Source: Sipunculus nudus (Eukaryota > Annelida > Sipuncula > Golfingiida > Sipunculidae). From it: a stretch of DNA of 64,000 nt. The translations under genes and the position numbers were made by a program. The notes beneath the pieces were generated by a model. The model saw only the letters and a program-made list of their open reading frames with translations. It did not search any database and was not told where the DNA came from. The stretch covers positions 25,035,058 through 25,099,057 of the forward strand of contig CM049310.1 of assembly GCA_026874595.1 (NCBI GenBank). Reading direction: 5' to 3'. Position 1 is the first letter of the stretch, and each line of letters opens with the position of its first letter. Below are positions 35,280 to 47,090 of this stretch, in pieces.

Positions 35280-36530
35280 TAACTAACATAAAGCAAAACA
35301 AAGTTAAAGGGACCAACTTTTAAATCTGATGTCTTTAAAATAAACATAATCTAGTGAACCTTCCATAAAAATAAGCCAATCCCACGGGGTAAAGGCGGTG
35401 CCTTTTGTTTATATCCACCTGTTTATAATATGGGTCAGGGTGGTATATATCCTTTCCAGATATTAAGAGTAAGTTTTCTTAAAAGGGACTTTGATATGGC
35501 AATTCAGATGCAACAGGAAATCACACAGATAATTGAACTGATTCCCGATTCCGCACTGGATAGTAATATTGTCTACTCATCAGATGATGCTTTATAAATG
35601 GTGGCCCCTTGTTATTTTTGCTAATAACTTAAAATTTTGCAAAATTCAGATCTAATTTTGGGTAAACAATTGAATCTTGATAAAATAAAGTTTATCCCTG
35701 AAAAAAAGAGTCTCCAGCTTCAGCAATTCTCATTTTAAATGAGTAAATATATTTCCAAACAATATGCAATACTGACCAAATTTTTGGTATGTTCATAGAA
35801 AATGTATGGAAGAATATGAATACTAAATATATCTAAAAACAGATCAGTGGTTTTGATATTAGGCAGCCCTGAAGTGTAACAATGGCTTTTTTATGGAAAA
35901 CGGAGGTTTTTCCTTAATATTTTGAAGGAATGAAGTCCTACTGACCCAATTTTCGGTTTTGTAGGAGATTTTTGGGACATCTAACTGTATGCAAATTTTG
36001 GATTTATAGGTCCAACAGTTTCAAAACATGCCCTGTTAACGGCCGGAAGACGGACAAAGGACCACGACTATAGCTCAGATGATTTACATTCAGCTGAGCT
36101 AAAAATGGTGAACTTCACATAACCGTAACCTCAATCCCTACAAAATAATATTTATATATTTCAAACTATGTTGGATCCTGTCCCTGGAGATTCCATAAAG
36201 ATTGGTAAAATTCTTGACTCAGGGACTTCCATTACATTACATTACTAACCTTTATATATATGTTTAGCACTGGCATTTAAATATATTGGTCCAACTATTG
36301 TCTGTAATAATTTATGTAAATAATGGTGAATTAAGGCATAGGTGGGGCAGTGTCCATTGAAATGCACTGAGCATGTGATGTAATCAATGCCTGTTTGCCC
36401 ATCAAATCCAGCAACAATAAGGCAGATGTAAATGTAAATTTCTGTTGTTGTTCAAGCTGTCAGGTCAACACATGCAGGTTTATCTCCACACACAGAGTCA
36501 AAATTGAACCAACAAAGTTAAAAACAGAAT
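35280..36530. other. Spacer between the convergent STAUFEN and ADRM1 genes
   Basis: AT-rich, no gene seen. A stretch near 35,290-35,310 (ttaaagggaccaac) resembles one piggyBac-like terminus, but no partner was found. Confidence 0.5.
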
Positions 36531-36547
36531 TTTAGGCAGATTAACTT

Positions 36548-36553
36548 TTTATT
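36548..36553 (-). promoter_or_regulatory. Poly(A) signal AATAAA for ADRM1
   Basis: TTTATT on the plus strand, 240 bases past the ADRM1 stop on the minus strand. It implies a short 3' UTR of about 36,530-36,792. Confidence 0.6.
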
Positions 36554-36792
36554 TTCATTCCACATGTTCTCCTCCTTGCATAGCAGAGAATATTCCGCAC
36601 ACATGACCTGTCTGACCAATAGTTATGTATATGTAAACACAAGTGTGGTGTGTACCACACTCAAGGAACCAGTAGGCACTGTTATAACAATAAGGGAAGA
36701 CACCAACATAAATTAGTATAGCAGTTCAAGTAGTAAGCCATGTAGATACTGTTTGAAGATGTATGTAATGTATAACAATCTGACAGGGATGT

Positions 36793-36878
36793 TTACTTCT
36801 CCATGTCCTCCTCCTCATCCTTCTTCTCTTCTTTCTTCTTCTCATTTGCCTGCATGGCTTTCACAAACGCTTCCACGT
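36793..36878 (-). CDS. ADRM1: ADRM1 exon 10, end of DEUBAD and acidic tail
   Basis: [20 protein letters not shown] then DEEEDMEK and taa, matching the GDVEAFAKAMQ...KKDEEEDM end of human. Acceptor tttag. Confidence 0.95.
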
Positions 36879-39800
36879 CTAAAACAGATTCCAACAAACT
36901 CTTATTGTTGTGTCTGATATTGAAAATTCCATTCCCAGCATCTAATGCACTTACCTTTAGAGAGAAACTCTATCAGAACTGGAAAAGGGTTCCCGATCTG
37001 GAAGAGAGAGTCCCTGTCTTGGAAGAATACCTACCTAGAAAACACACTACCAGACATAGACAATTTTGATACCGAACCTCAGCTTGAATAGCTTAACTGA
37101 TCCCAAAACAACAACAACAAATGAGACTCTACCTCACTAGAATATGCTTTTCTGTAAGGTACTCAGATATATAAAATCATTAGCATAAGTGTAATAGTGT
37201 AATTGGATGAAACAATAAACCAATATTTGTAATGTAAATTGTAATGGTAAGTGGCATACAATTATTACTGATTATTCCTTTTAAAACCAACAGAAATGAA
37301 AGCAAGGAAAGTGCACTTACCACCCTGTGCAGCTGCATTGGCAACATCATCTCCAAGTCCAAACTGCCCCATCAGAGGACCCAGCTGTCCTGAGGCTAGT
37401 GCTGCACTGAATACATTCATGGCCTGTAAAGATAAAACATGTTTCATATAAACCTGAAGTTCCAATATCTGACAGCTGTTTAAGACTCAGGGAGGCAGCT
37501 AATGGGCTAAACAACAAAGAAAGCTGAGTTATCTGGAGTGTTGGTCAGGTGACCTCTCTTTAATGTAACATTGGGAATATTCTGAAATTATCACTGTAGG
37601 TTTCTCTGCTGTGGCATTTAATGGAGTAGAAGTCCCCGCCCCACAAACATAAGACAGTCCGCCGAGTTATCCGAGTTGTAGAACTTGCAATATCATTATT
37701 TGTGGTGAAAATCTTAATGACAAGAACATTTCTTCAATTTCTGACAATGCCTCACAGCCGATAAGTATACCGTCACTTATAAAAACCAAACCAATCATTT
37801 AAAATGTTTGTGTACTCTAACAACACCCATCATATGTGTCAAAAAGATTCGATTATAATTAAGCACTCTGGTAAATCTCCCTGTATCATTATTTAATTTC
37901 TGACCACATACAGGTATACATCCTGTGGGTTCGGTGATTGAAAGCCAAGTTGTACTGAGCACCAGAAATAACAACAGTAACCAATGTGATAGGATTTACC
38001 CATTTGTTTTTTCATTCACAATTTTCACAAACAAGTACATGTATTCTTTTGTGTTAGTTCCTCATTCTAGCCCAGTGTTAAAGAGTACTGGATGTGCACA
38101 GCAATATTCTTGCACAGTGTTTAGAGCACTAGTTGTGCACAGTATCATTCTTGCCCAGTGTTAAGAGCACTTGTTGTGCACAGTATCATTTGTGCCCTTT
38201 GTTAAGAGTACTGGCTGTGCATAGCATCATTCTTGCAAAAGGACGGATAGCCATTGCAGTGTCATTTTCAATATGCCTGGCAACATGAATTTTAGGTAGG
38301 TCCTTCCAATTTACATATAATGTTCCAGATGTGTAATATTTACTTTGGCACAATTCCATTTCACATTCCTGCCATGTGAATCCCGTAGCAAAAATCATAA
38401 AAATTAATAAATTCCCCCTTTTATCGGAGTGTTTACCTGCTGAAACTGTGGTGACTGAACAGTGTTGCGTAATTCCTCCTCGGTTTTGGGGAGTGTCTCC
38501 CCCTCTGGTAGGAATGGAATAAGACGCTCTTGTATATCCTTGTTTGCTAGGAACTGGATCATGGATTCTGGAGTTATTGCCTGACTAAGGTCAATAGCTG
38601 GAACATAATGAATTTTGATTAGTTTCTGATTAATTAATAAGTAGTTTTGAAGAGTTGCATTAGAGCATGATCACAGCTACACGGTCTCTGATATATTATA
38701 TATTTTCTTCTTGATGAAACAGTTAGCCTTTTCATGCCAAGAAACAAGCTGAAGCAGTTGCTGTGAATCTGTTTGAAGTCACTGTTCAAAAGAACATAGA
38801 CTATGTTATGTAAAACAAAATCAATTTTGATCAATTGATCACTTTATTTGTTTTAACAGGAAACATGCCCTTCAAGGAAATTCGAATTCTCTTTCAAAGA
38901 ATAATGACCTGATTTTATACTTTAGATGCCTCATGTGAATTTGTGGAAGATAAATTTCCTCATAGTAGTAAGTGCATATATACATGCAATTTCATAACTA
39001 TTTCATAACTTTATTTATAATATTTTTTTAAATAGCATGCTTTAAATGTTTTTAATGTTTATATGTCCAATTTCATGATTTTTCCAAGTTTTGAACAGGT
39101 GTCATCAAAGAAGACAAATGCAGACTGAATCTAAACGTTTCATTGAAATATCCCACTTTCATACTCTTGGTAACAAAATAAAATTCACCTTTTTTTCTAC
39201 AGCATGTTAACTGTTTTAACCAGATTTATAGAAAGTACACTGTAAAATATTCGAATTTAAGGGTTAAAAAAAGTAGCTTAGGTAATGCGACTGAACTCAT
39301 AACTTTTTCATATCTTGACAGGAATATATATTTCTTTGCTTTCACTGAAACTGCTCAGTTTATGCCTGAAAAATCTTAATACATTAATGGAAAAATATAT
39401 AAATTACTAACCTTCCTTAGGGGCTTGTTCTCCAGTTCCTACAAATTAAACAAACCAAGTTAAAAACTACCAGCCAAATCAATTCCACAGGGCTAAGGAA
39501 TATGATGCACTTCCTGAGCTACGATAATAATTCTATGTTTTGTTTATTTTTTTTTTAAATAACAGTATCAATAATTTCACCATTTCCTGACCGTATTACC
39601 ACTGTAATGTCTCTGAACACTTTTGTGATTATTCAAACAGCAGCAACCAGTTTATACTGCCTTGAGTTATATGTCAAAACTGATGATTCTTAAGTACAGG
39701 TTTCCAAATATTCAGTCCAAACCTTACAGTAACAGAGATGTGAATATGCACATTATCAATATTTACAGCTACATGAAATAAATGCTACAGTCATGCTATT

Positions 39801-42800
39801 TGGTCTGATTAACCAGTGTGAACAGGTCCCATTCATGAAGAAAGCAACATGACAGATACAATGTATCCCTAGGTCTATGACTTGCAACCATCTATTGAAA
39901 GTTGAAACCTACATGCAGAACTCTGTATTATATGTAAATACTTAGAGAGGTTGGGGGCATGATAAAAGCACTCATGCCACACAAGGTTATATAGCATGGA
40001 GATGCTGATCACACTTAGCTTCAAGCAGAGCGTACTGACAGCCAGAGACAAAGACCAAGACTGACCTGTCATGCCTGAGAGGATGCTCTGTAAGTCACTC
40101 AGTTGGATCTGACTGTCTGTGCTGGCCTGGGCTGGGGTAGTTTCAGCTGCAGCAGCCGGTTGGGATGGCAGAGCAGCTGCTGTGACAGGGCGTGGCTGCT
40201 GTGGAGTGGTGGTACTTTCTGTGGCTGGTCTTGGGCCTGGTGAAGACTGAACTCGGACAGGCCTACAAAAATTAAGGTTTTTTATGAAATATGAACTGAT
40301 GAATTTAGAGATACAGCATCTCCATTTTTAACAATTCATTCAAAAGTTAAATGAATCCAACATAGAAAATTATCTTGATATTGTATAATTTCAGTAAAGC
40401 TGACACTGGAAGGGATGGCTGCATTAGTTACAGTGCTTTACAGATTGTGCTTTAGAACCCATTTGGACTCCTACAATGTTTGTGTACTCACGGTGTTGAA
40501 TCTGTGGACTGCGCACTGGATGGCCGTCCTGCCCCCATCAAGCCAGAAACACCACTCATTCCTCCCATCCCCATACCACCTGCAACAAAACAATCATCAT
40601 GACATTTGTGGGTCTTGATTACACTTTATGCTATGGTATCCTTATTATCACATTATAGTAACTCAAGAATCAGGTCATATGTTAACTGGGCCACACAATT
40701 CCACTTCCCAGTACTGGCTTCATTACCCTCTATGATATCCAACATGGCTCTCTGTACACTTACAAGATAACATTTTCATCGGAACAAGATCTAGGTTTGT
40801 GGTGAGAAAGCATTACAGACATCACCTTACACTGAAAGATAAATATAGCAAACCAGGTGAGTGCGTGATACATAAGAGGTTACCGGGTGAGTCTGGTGTG
40901 GGCAATTCACAGATCAGGCGAGTGCGCGCCTGTCATAGGTCTAGATGTCAAAAAAAAAACTCATAACATTCTTAGAACATAACTATTAAAACATTTTCTT
41001 TAATTTGGACGTACTTTGACCGAGCTGTACAACTTATAGTAAAAGTATAATTAAAAGTCAAAGAGACTATTGATATATATGAGTAGATGACTAAACTGCC
41101 GGCAATGCCGGCTGTATTTAATAATGCCCGAAATTGAGCCACTTCCAATTAATATTATGACCTGTTTATTAAATTTCTTAAAACTACATTAAAATTTTAC
41201 AGAAATTTATTACGATTACATACATTTTCTGCCAAGTCACATTAAAATGTCAGAATTATCCATTACTTAATGAATCTAGACCATATTCAGGTAGGCCTAG
41301 AAGATCATTTGGATAACATTTTCTGCCACCTGAAGTTTCTGCTAGGTGCAGGGTAGGTATATGTCGTGGAACAGCAGGCAACATATTCCATGGTGTCAAG
41401 CTATATCAGTATATGTATGTTAAAGGGGGCCCATAATTATTTAGTTCCTTTTTTTTTTTATTTTTAGTGTATCCTTAAGTACATAGATAACTTTTGGTGA
41501 AAATATATTTTATCCGTCCCAAAACCCCTTGTCCGCATGTACTGTTCACAAATAATATTTTATTTTTAACAAATTAAAGTTTGGTTTAAAGTAAATATAC
41601 AGATATTCTGCTTATCTTGTGTAAAGAGATATAATATATCATGTAAAAAAAAGTTTACTTTGCGGCTCTTTTGCGAAATTTATGCTGATGGACTGATATT
41701 GACTGCTGCAGTGCTTGAAAGTACATTCATCCATGGAACACTGTCTGAACACATTCCATGTCATGGCTGCGTGGTGTTTGTGAGACAATGTGACGTCACA
41801 ATGACCGGTCGCGCGTCACCTTCAATGAACTCACGTCTTCAGTTTGCCTGGTTTATTATTCAAGCCAAAGAGTGCATCAATCATATTAGGCCTACACTCT
41901 TTGTTCTGGCAATGAAAAAGTTGTTCACGCTGTAACCTGTTTTGTCATATTTTGGATTATTGATCTCTTACAAAATCAAAGCAAGGTGAGGTTTTATTCT
42001 TTAGCACCTGCAATCTTTTGACCAGAAAGGTTTACATTGCTTCACCTGTATAAAAAAATTATCCCGGAAAAAACTAGCAGACACCCTACTGGGGCAGATG
42101 ATACGTCGATACTTCAAAGACTACTGGGTGAAATGTGTTGAGAAAAAAATAGTTCCGACACTAGCATGGTATGGAAAGTAGTTTCGACACTAGTATGGTA
42201 TGGAATGCCATACCAGGTTAGTTTGAAATCCTTGTATTTGCCCTTGTATCAGGTGACTACATGTGCAGTTGGGGTGATAAGAAACTGTACCTATGCTCAC
42301 TGAGAATACTGGGTAATAATGGTTTTCTAGAACGTGTTTTACAAGATTTTATCATTCACCTGGATACTGATACCTCAGTATATGCACTTTATGAAAGTAC
42401 ATGCTCATCCTAAAATAAAATAAATATATTTAATATAGATAATCATACCATATACAAATTCATGATTCAGATGTTGGTGAACTGTTTTAGTAAATTTTAT
42501 GAGGAATTTTCATTTTGCCAAATGGAACTGATTTAAGGTCTATTGCATTTCTCGCTTCAAACCAAACAATGTACACCAGAAAAGTATTCCAATAACCATG
42601 ACATATTTTCCACAGTAGCAGCACTTACCTAGCAACTGCATGAGCTGTTGTTGGCTCATGTTACCCAGCAAATTCTGCAGATCACTGTCACCTGCAATGG
42701 GAATCACAGTTCACACAAAATATCTAGTGTCCCTTATTCTGAATATTCTGGCATTATACATTGTGGCTGAAGTGGCAGCTATTTGTTCTCTGAACAGTCA

Positions 42801-44806
42801 GCTTAAAAAGACAGTGTCTGTTCTTTTTTCCTGATGGCAAAGGCATTGTCAAAAACAGACATATATATATATATATATATAAATAGGCATATATACAGAT
42901 AGTGTTATCCAAATAGTGAAAAAGAATATTAAGTACCTATAATTGGTACATCATTACCAATGATGAATATTACATTATTAGTAAAGTGAACTGAATAAAG
43001 AAAATAAAATCACGTTCTGGGTTTTAAATTTATATTTACACATTCAATGATATATAATGTAGGCAATAAAGGCGGCAATACTGGCAAATATACAAATTAG
43101 TGGGATTAACTTGTGTCACAACTATATTTCAGGTATTAAACCGACAGAGATGCATAGCATTAACATTAAACTGCATAATGTTAGCCTTTCTTCTTGTTGG
43201 CATAAAATATATACACCACTAAAACTTTTTATCAGGCATGCCCTTACCAAGACCAGCACCTGCAAGCTCTGAAGGCAGAGAACCGAGACCGCCTCCACCA
43301 CCCCCGCGTGATGAGCCTGGAGTAGGAGGGTTGTTCAAGTATTCATTAATCTTCTGGCAGTGATCAGAATCTTTGTCAGTTTTTGGTTCCTGCAAAATTG
43401 CAATTCATTATATAACAATTTGAGTCCCAATTTTGAATCATTTAAGTTCAGAATTTTGGATCAGAATGGAACTAAGCAAAACCTAGCATTCCATTCATTG
43501 AAGATTTATAATTATCAACCACAGGACCATTACAATATTGTTTCTGCAAATATTATGATATTGCTTACAAACTTTCATGGCACTTTTTTACTCCTTTTGG
43601 TATGCTTTATGGTATCTAATGAACAAACGGCAGACATTTGTAGCTATAATAGTATAATTTTACCAAGAATGGTAAGTAGCATATGTCTTTCAAGCAGAGG
43701 GGAGGTAGAGTACAAAACTGTTTCCAGTACTGTATATGTAACTTAGATATATATGTTGCTGATACCTCCAAGATTTACACAACTCAAATAGTTAAAGTAT
43801 ACACAAACCATTGAGCCACTATATAGGAGTGTTATGCAACAAAACATACATAAATTAGCAGGTAGGCTTCTATTTTTAAAAGTTATGGCAAGGCAGTTGA
43901 AATTAATGCTAGCACTGCTTTCATGGGTTTACATGTAACATCCTGGGTTCAGCCCGGCACAGGGCTATGATAAAATATCCACAAATTAAATAAAAGGCCC
44001 ATAAGGTAATAATCCATCGTTGTGCAGGAACATAATGGGGGGCTGTACCTGCATCCAGAAGAAGAATTTCCTGGAAGAGTTCTTAAACTTGAGGATGTAC
44101 ACTCGGCCGGTAGTGCACTGTGGAACATGCTTGAATTCTGCATCCTCAGGAAACATGATCAAATCCTGCAAACCATAGGAAAAGTGAATATTGAAAGTGA
44201 AAATATGAAATACTCATTTTTTTATTTTAATATTTATTTCAATTTAATATTAACAGAACATCATGACATGGATGTAATTTATATTTTCTCCAATAATAAA
44301 CATATCTTATAATTTAACCCAATTTTTTTACTTTTAAATCAAAATAAGGGTTTAAAATATTAATTTAATAATAATAATAATAAATATATAATAAAAACTA
44401 CTTTCATTTATTTAAATATTTATGTTAAATTAGAATTTATTTAATCATGTAACTTCACAATAAATTCAAAGATTATTTTTAAAAGCATATGCAATTTCTA
44501 TAAACACGGTGTTTATTTTAGTCTATAAGCAAATTAGACGTAGAAGTTCCGAGTGACAAGAACCGGTAACCGTGAATCAGCAAGAGCGATAATGGAAGAA
44601 ATACGAACATCCTCGATGTTTCCGCTGGTACGGTCCTTCCAGCAGAAGTGCATCAGATTGTCGTCCGACTGATACAAATACACCAGCCCCTTCCTCTTAT
44701 CAGGATGCACCATCTTTCCCTTCATAAACATCTTCCCGGCCCTAAATTCAACCAGGTTCTTGCTTTGTGAGCGTCCGCTCGCGTTACCAAAGAGAGCTCC
44801 CGACAT
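36793..44806 (-). CDS. ADRM1: Proteasomal ubiquitin receptor ADRM1/Rpn13 (10 exons)
   Basis: ADRM1 docks on Rpn2/PSMD1 of the 26S proteasome, captures ubiquitin chains through its N-terminal Pru domain, and recruits and activates UCHL5/UCH37 through its C-terminal DEUBAD domain. Minus-strand exons in order: 44806-44609, 44165-44049, 43389-43248, 42691-42629, 40579-40492, 40262-40066, 39438-39412, 38597-38437, 37423-37321 and 36878-36793. Phases match throughout: 1,182 nt, 393 residues (human 407). Pru spans about 15-120, with [24 protein letters not shown] and FPEDAEF; F71 and D74 align with ubiquitin-contact residues F76 and D79 of human. The linker is rich in Gly, Met, Ser, Pro and Gln. [11 protein letters not shown] precedes DEUBAD (about 278-370). 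The end is acidic and Lys-rich. No inactivating change is visible. A foldback element lies just upstream. Confidence 0.96.
37321..37423 (-). CDS. ADRM1: ADRM1 exon 9, DEUBAD second half
   Basis: [20 protein letters not shown] and [14 protein letters not shown] match [20 protein letters not shown] of human. Confidence 0.95.
38437..38597 (-). CDS. ADRM1: ADRM1 exon 8, DEUBAD first half
   Basis: [40 protein letters not shown] and [13 protein letters not shown] match the start of the UCH37-binding domain. Phase 1 to phase 0. Confidence 0.95.
39412..39438 (-). CDS. ADRM1: ADRM1 exon 7, 27-base microexon
   Basis: Encodes TGEQAPKE between split Gly and Ala codons. Acceptor tttgtag, donor gttagt, phase 1 to phase 1. 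Its length is a multiple of three, so skipping would keep the frame. A conserved frame on both sides supports it, but it is short. Confidence 0.7.
40066..40262 (-). CDS. ADRM1: ADRM1 exon 6, Pro/Ala/Thr linker ending [11 protein letters not shown]
   Basis: A low-complexity Pro, Ala, Gln and Thr stretch, then SDSQ-like residues and [13 protein letters not shown], equal to [14 protein letters not shown] of human. Confidence 0.94.
40492..40579 (-). CDS. ADRM1: ADRM1 exon 5, Gly/Met/Ser-rich linker
   Basis: Encodes [20 protein letters not shown] and a Ser/Thr tail. Phase 1 to phase 2, acceptor gttgcag, donor gtgagt. Confidence 0.9.
42629..42691 (-). CDS. ADRM1: ADRM1 exon 4, [18 protein letters not shown]
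   Basis: 63 bases, phase 1 to phase 1. [17 protein letters not shown] matches LQSLLGNMSHSQLMQLI of human, a conserved helical segment in the linker. Confidence 0.94.
43248..43389 (-). CDS. ADRM1: ADRM1 exon 3, end of Pru and Gly-rich linker
   Basis: [20 protein letters not shown] then PPTPGSSRG and a Gly run, matching [20 protein letters not shown] of human. Phase 0 to phase 1. Confidence 0.95.
44049..44165 (-). CDS. ADRM1: ADRM1 exon 2, Pru domain second half
   Basis: 39 codons, [16 protein letters not shown] to KFFFWMQ. It holds the ubiquitin-facing loop FPEDAEF and the conserved FFWMQ strand. Acceptor tttgcag, donor gtacag. Confidence 0.95.
44609..44806 (-). CDS. ADRM1: ADRM1 exon 1, Pru domain first half
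   Basis: 66 codons from [10 protein letters not shown] to [14 protein letters not shown]. The ATG is the first in frame, with no upstream ATG in this frame nearby. The donor GTTCGT is weak but GT. Joined to exon 2 it gives ...[12 protein letters not shown], exactly as in vertebrates. Confidence 0.93.
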
Positions 44807-45000
44807 TTTGGTTACTTGGCTTACCGACTGTAGTTCTAGGGTTCTCCAATGGTGGCGTTGCGTTCCTAGTGCTGATGTTTCACTTACTTCACGACAGGTG
44901 GCATGACTGGCAAAGTGCCAAGAGTTGGCGCCGAAACAGAACGTGGGTCCGCGGCCGGTGAGTACGGTGGCTCGTATAGGACATGCACAAAATTATTTTT

Positions 45001-45250
45001 TATCTCGTTCCCACGCGATAGTATCTCGTGGCCACGCGATAATTATCTCGTTCCCACGAGATAGTATCTCGTTCCCACGCGATAATTATCTCGTTCCCAC
45101 GCGATAGTATCTCGTGGCCACGCGATAATTATCTCGTTCCCACGAGATAGTATCTCGTTCCCACGCGATAATTATCTCGTTCCCACGCGATAGTATCTCG
45201 TTCCCACGCGATAATTATCTCGTTCCCACGCGTTAGTATCGCGTGGCCAC
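45001..45250. repeat. Left arm array of 21-22 bp self-palindromic units
   Basis: About 12 units alternate 21 and 22 bases. Each begins TATCTCG and ends CGCGATA or CGAGATA, so every unit is itself a partial palindrome around GTTCCCAC or GTGGCCAC. Confidence 0.92.
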
Positions 45251-45804
45251 GCGTTAGTATGCCATGCTATAGCTTAACCCCTCATTTGGACAAGAATGTC
45301 TGTGGTCTGTTTTATATCGAGCGTCGATGCAGCTTAAATAGTTTGTATGTATTTCATTGTATGTGTGTTTGCGCCGAATGCTTTGAGGTAAATTTCAGAA
45401 GTTTTCATTGCGTTTGTTCACCATTTCATTGCGTTGGTTCAACTAGCCCATTTTTATTAGTTCATGGAAAACTGTATTGTGTTTGTTTTGGGGTAAGGGT
45501 GATATTAACCCTTGTGTACCAAACATGAATTAAACTGAAACACTTGTTTGTATTTTAACTTCCCAGAAAATCTTATTTTTTAGGACTAGGGTTGGGGTTA
45601 TTTAATTTCGGGTATACCAAACAGGATAAACAACATGTCGGTTTGTGTTATGTCTCAAGGAAGAAGCTTAAAACAAAAGGTCTCAGCCATGCCACTTCAT
45701 AATGACTGGGGGGAGGGGTTAAGGAGACATTTTTACGAGAAATTTGCTCATTCTTCCCCTTCACATTTTTCTTTCTACAATATAAATTCAGTTATGGATT
45801 CAAA

Positions 45805-45963
45805 GGCGGCGAAACCGTGGGGGGGGGGCCGAGCCCCCCCCCCCCCATATTTTTTTTTGGGGGGGGGGGGGGGCTCAGTCCCCCCCCCCCCCCGCGCCCC
45901 CCAACATAATGATGGGTATAAAACATCCACTCTATTATTATTGGGTATTTGCACCCTCACATA

Positions 45964-46022
<59 letters not shown>

Positions 46023-46343
46023 CCTCTTCTGCTCAGTACTTGGAGTACCATATAAACAGGGCCGCAGACTCCGGGATTTGCGGTGAAAAAAAGTTTATAT
46101 TCTGTGTGAAAATGAATCCATTGCCAGACAAATAACAAATAATCTCCCTACAAGGAGGTATTGTTTTACTTAATAAGCATTGACCAATAAAATGCACCAG
46201 AATGCAGTAGTACCCATACAGTTTTTCAAAATTTTCAAAACCTTGGGAGGGTGAGACCTCTCAAAACCACCCCCACCCCCGTCGGGGATTACCCAATCAA
46301 ATCCCCCCCTGCCATTTGTGTCAAGCTACGGCCCTTATTTATA

Positions 46344-46376
<33 letters not shown>

Positions 46377-46583
46377 CAATAATAATATATATAATATATA
46401 TGTATATATAATATATATATAATATATATACTAGTACATATATAATATATATATTTATATATATACATAAACATATATATATATATATATATATTCCATT
46501 TGGGTATACTAAATATATATACTATATATATAAATAATAAAATATATAATATATATGTATATATAAAATATATATATAATATA

Positions 46584-46646
<63 letters not shown>

Positions 46647-46695
46647 TCTATTTGGGTATACTATTGGGCCCCAATGAAAATTTGGTTTCGCCGCC
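45805..46695. repeat. Nested inverted repeat with G/C homopolymers and (TA)n
   Basis: GGCGGCGAAACC (45805-45816) is inverted at 46684-46695. Between them lie long alternating G-runs and C-runs at about 45,819-45,902 and several TA tracts (45,960-46,022 and 46,340-46,650). A second element inserted in the foldback interior is likely. Open frames here are low-complexity artefacts. Confidence 0.55.
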
Positions 46696-46961
46696 AATGG
46701 TAATTTTTTTATTGTGAACATTTATTATGAAAAATATTTTACCCGAACTAGCCCCCCCCCCCCCCTTTCCCCGCTCACACATTCTCCAGACAAACATGGC
46801 CCAGGAGTGTTGTACGAGTGCCCGTTGTATCATTTCAGGTCTCAGCATATTAAGTCCGCTCTAAATTCATGCAAATAATTGACCATAGTCTTCATCCAGT
46901 GTATAGAAGCATGCCTCAAGGATTTAAGATGTAGGTCTTACTGTATTATCTATCTACATTT

Positions 46962-47090
46962 ATCTCGTTCCCACGCGATAATTATCGCGTGGCCACGAGA
47001 TACTAACGCGTGGGAACGAGATACTAACGCATGGGAACGAGATAATTATCGCGTGGCCACGAGATACTAACGCGTGGGAACGAGATAAAA
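46962..47090. repeat. Right arm array of the foldback element
   Basis: About six units of the same 21-22 bp motif, mostly in inverted orientation (acgcgtgggaacgagata). It is shorter than the left arm, so the arms have changed copy number independently. Confidence 0.9.

Noticed and set aside
41424-41445. Second piggyBac-like element
   Set aside because: ttaaagggggccc matches one terminus, but no inverted partner with TTAA was found within about 800 bases.
45635-46135. 166-residue open frame as a gene
   Set aside because: It is built from G/C homopolymers and a TA tract (IYIYIY) inside the foldback element.
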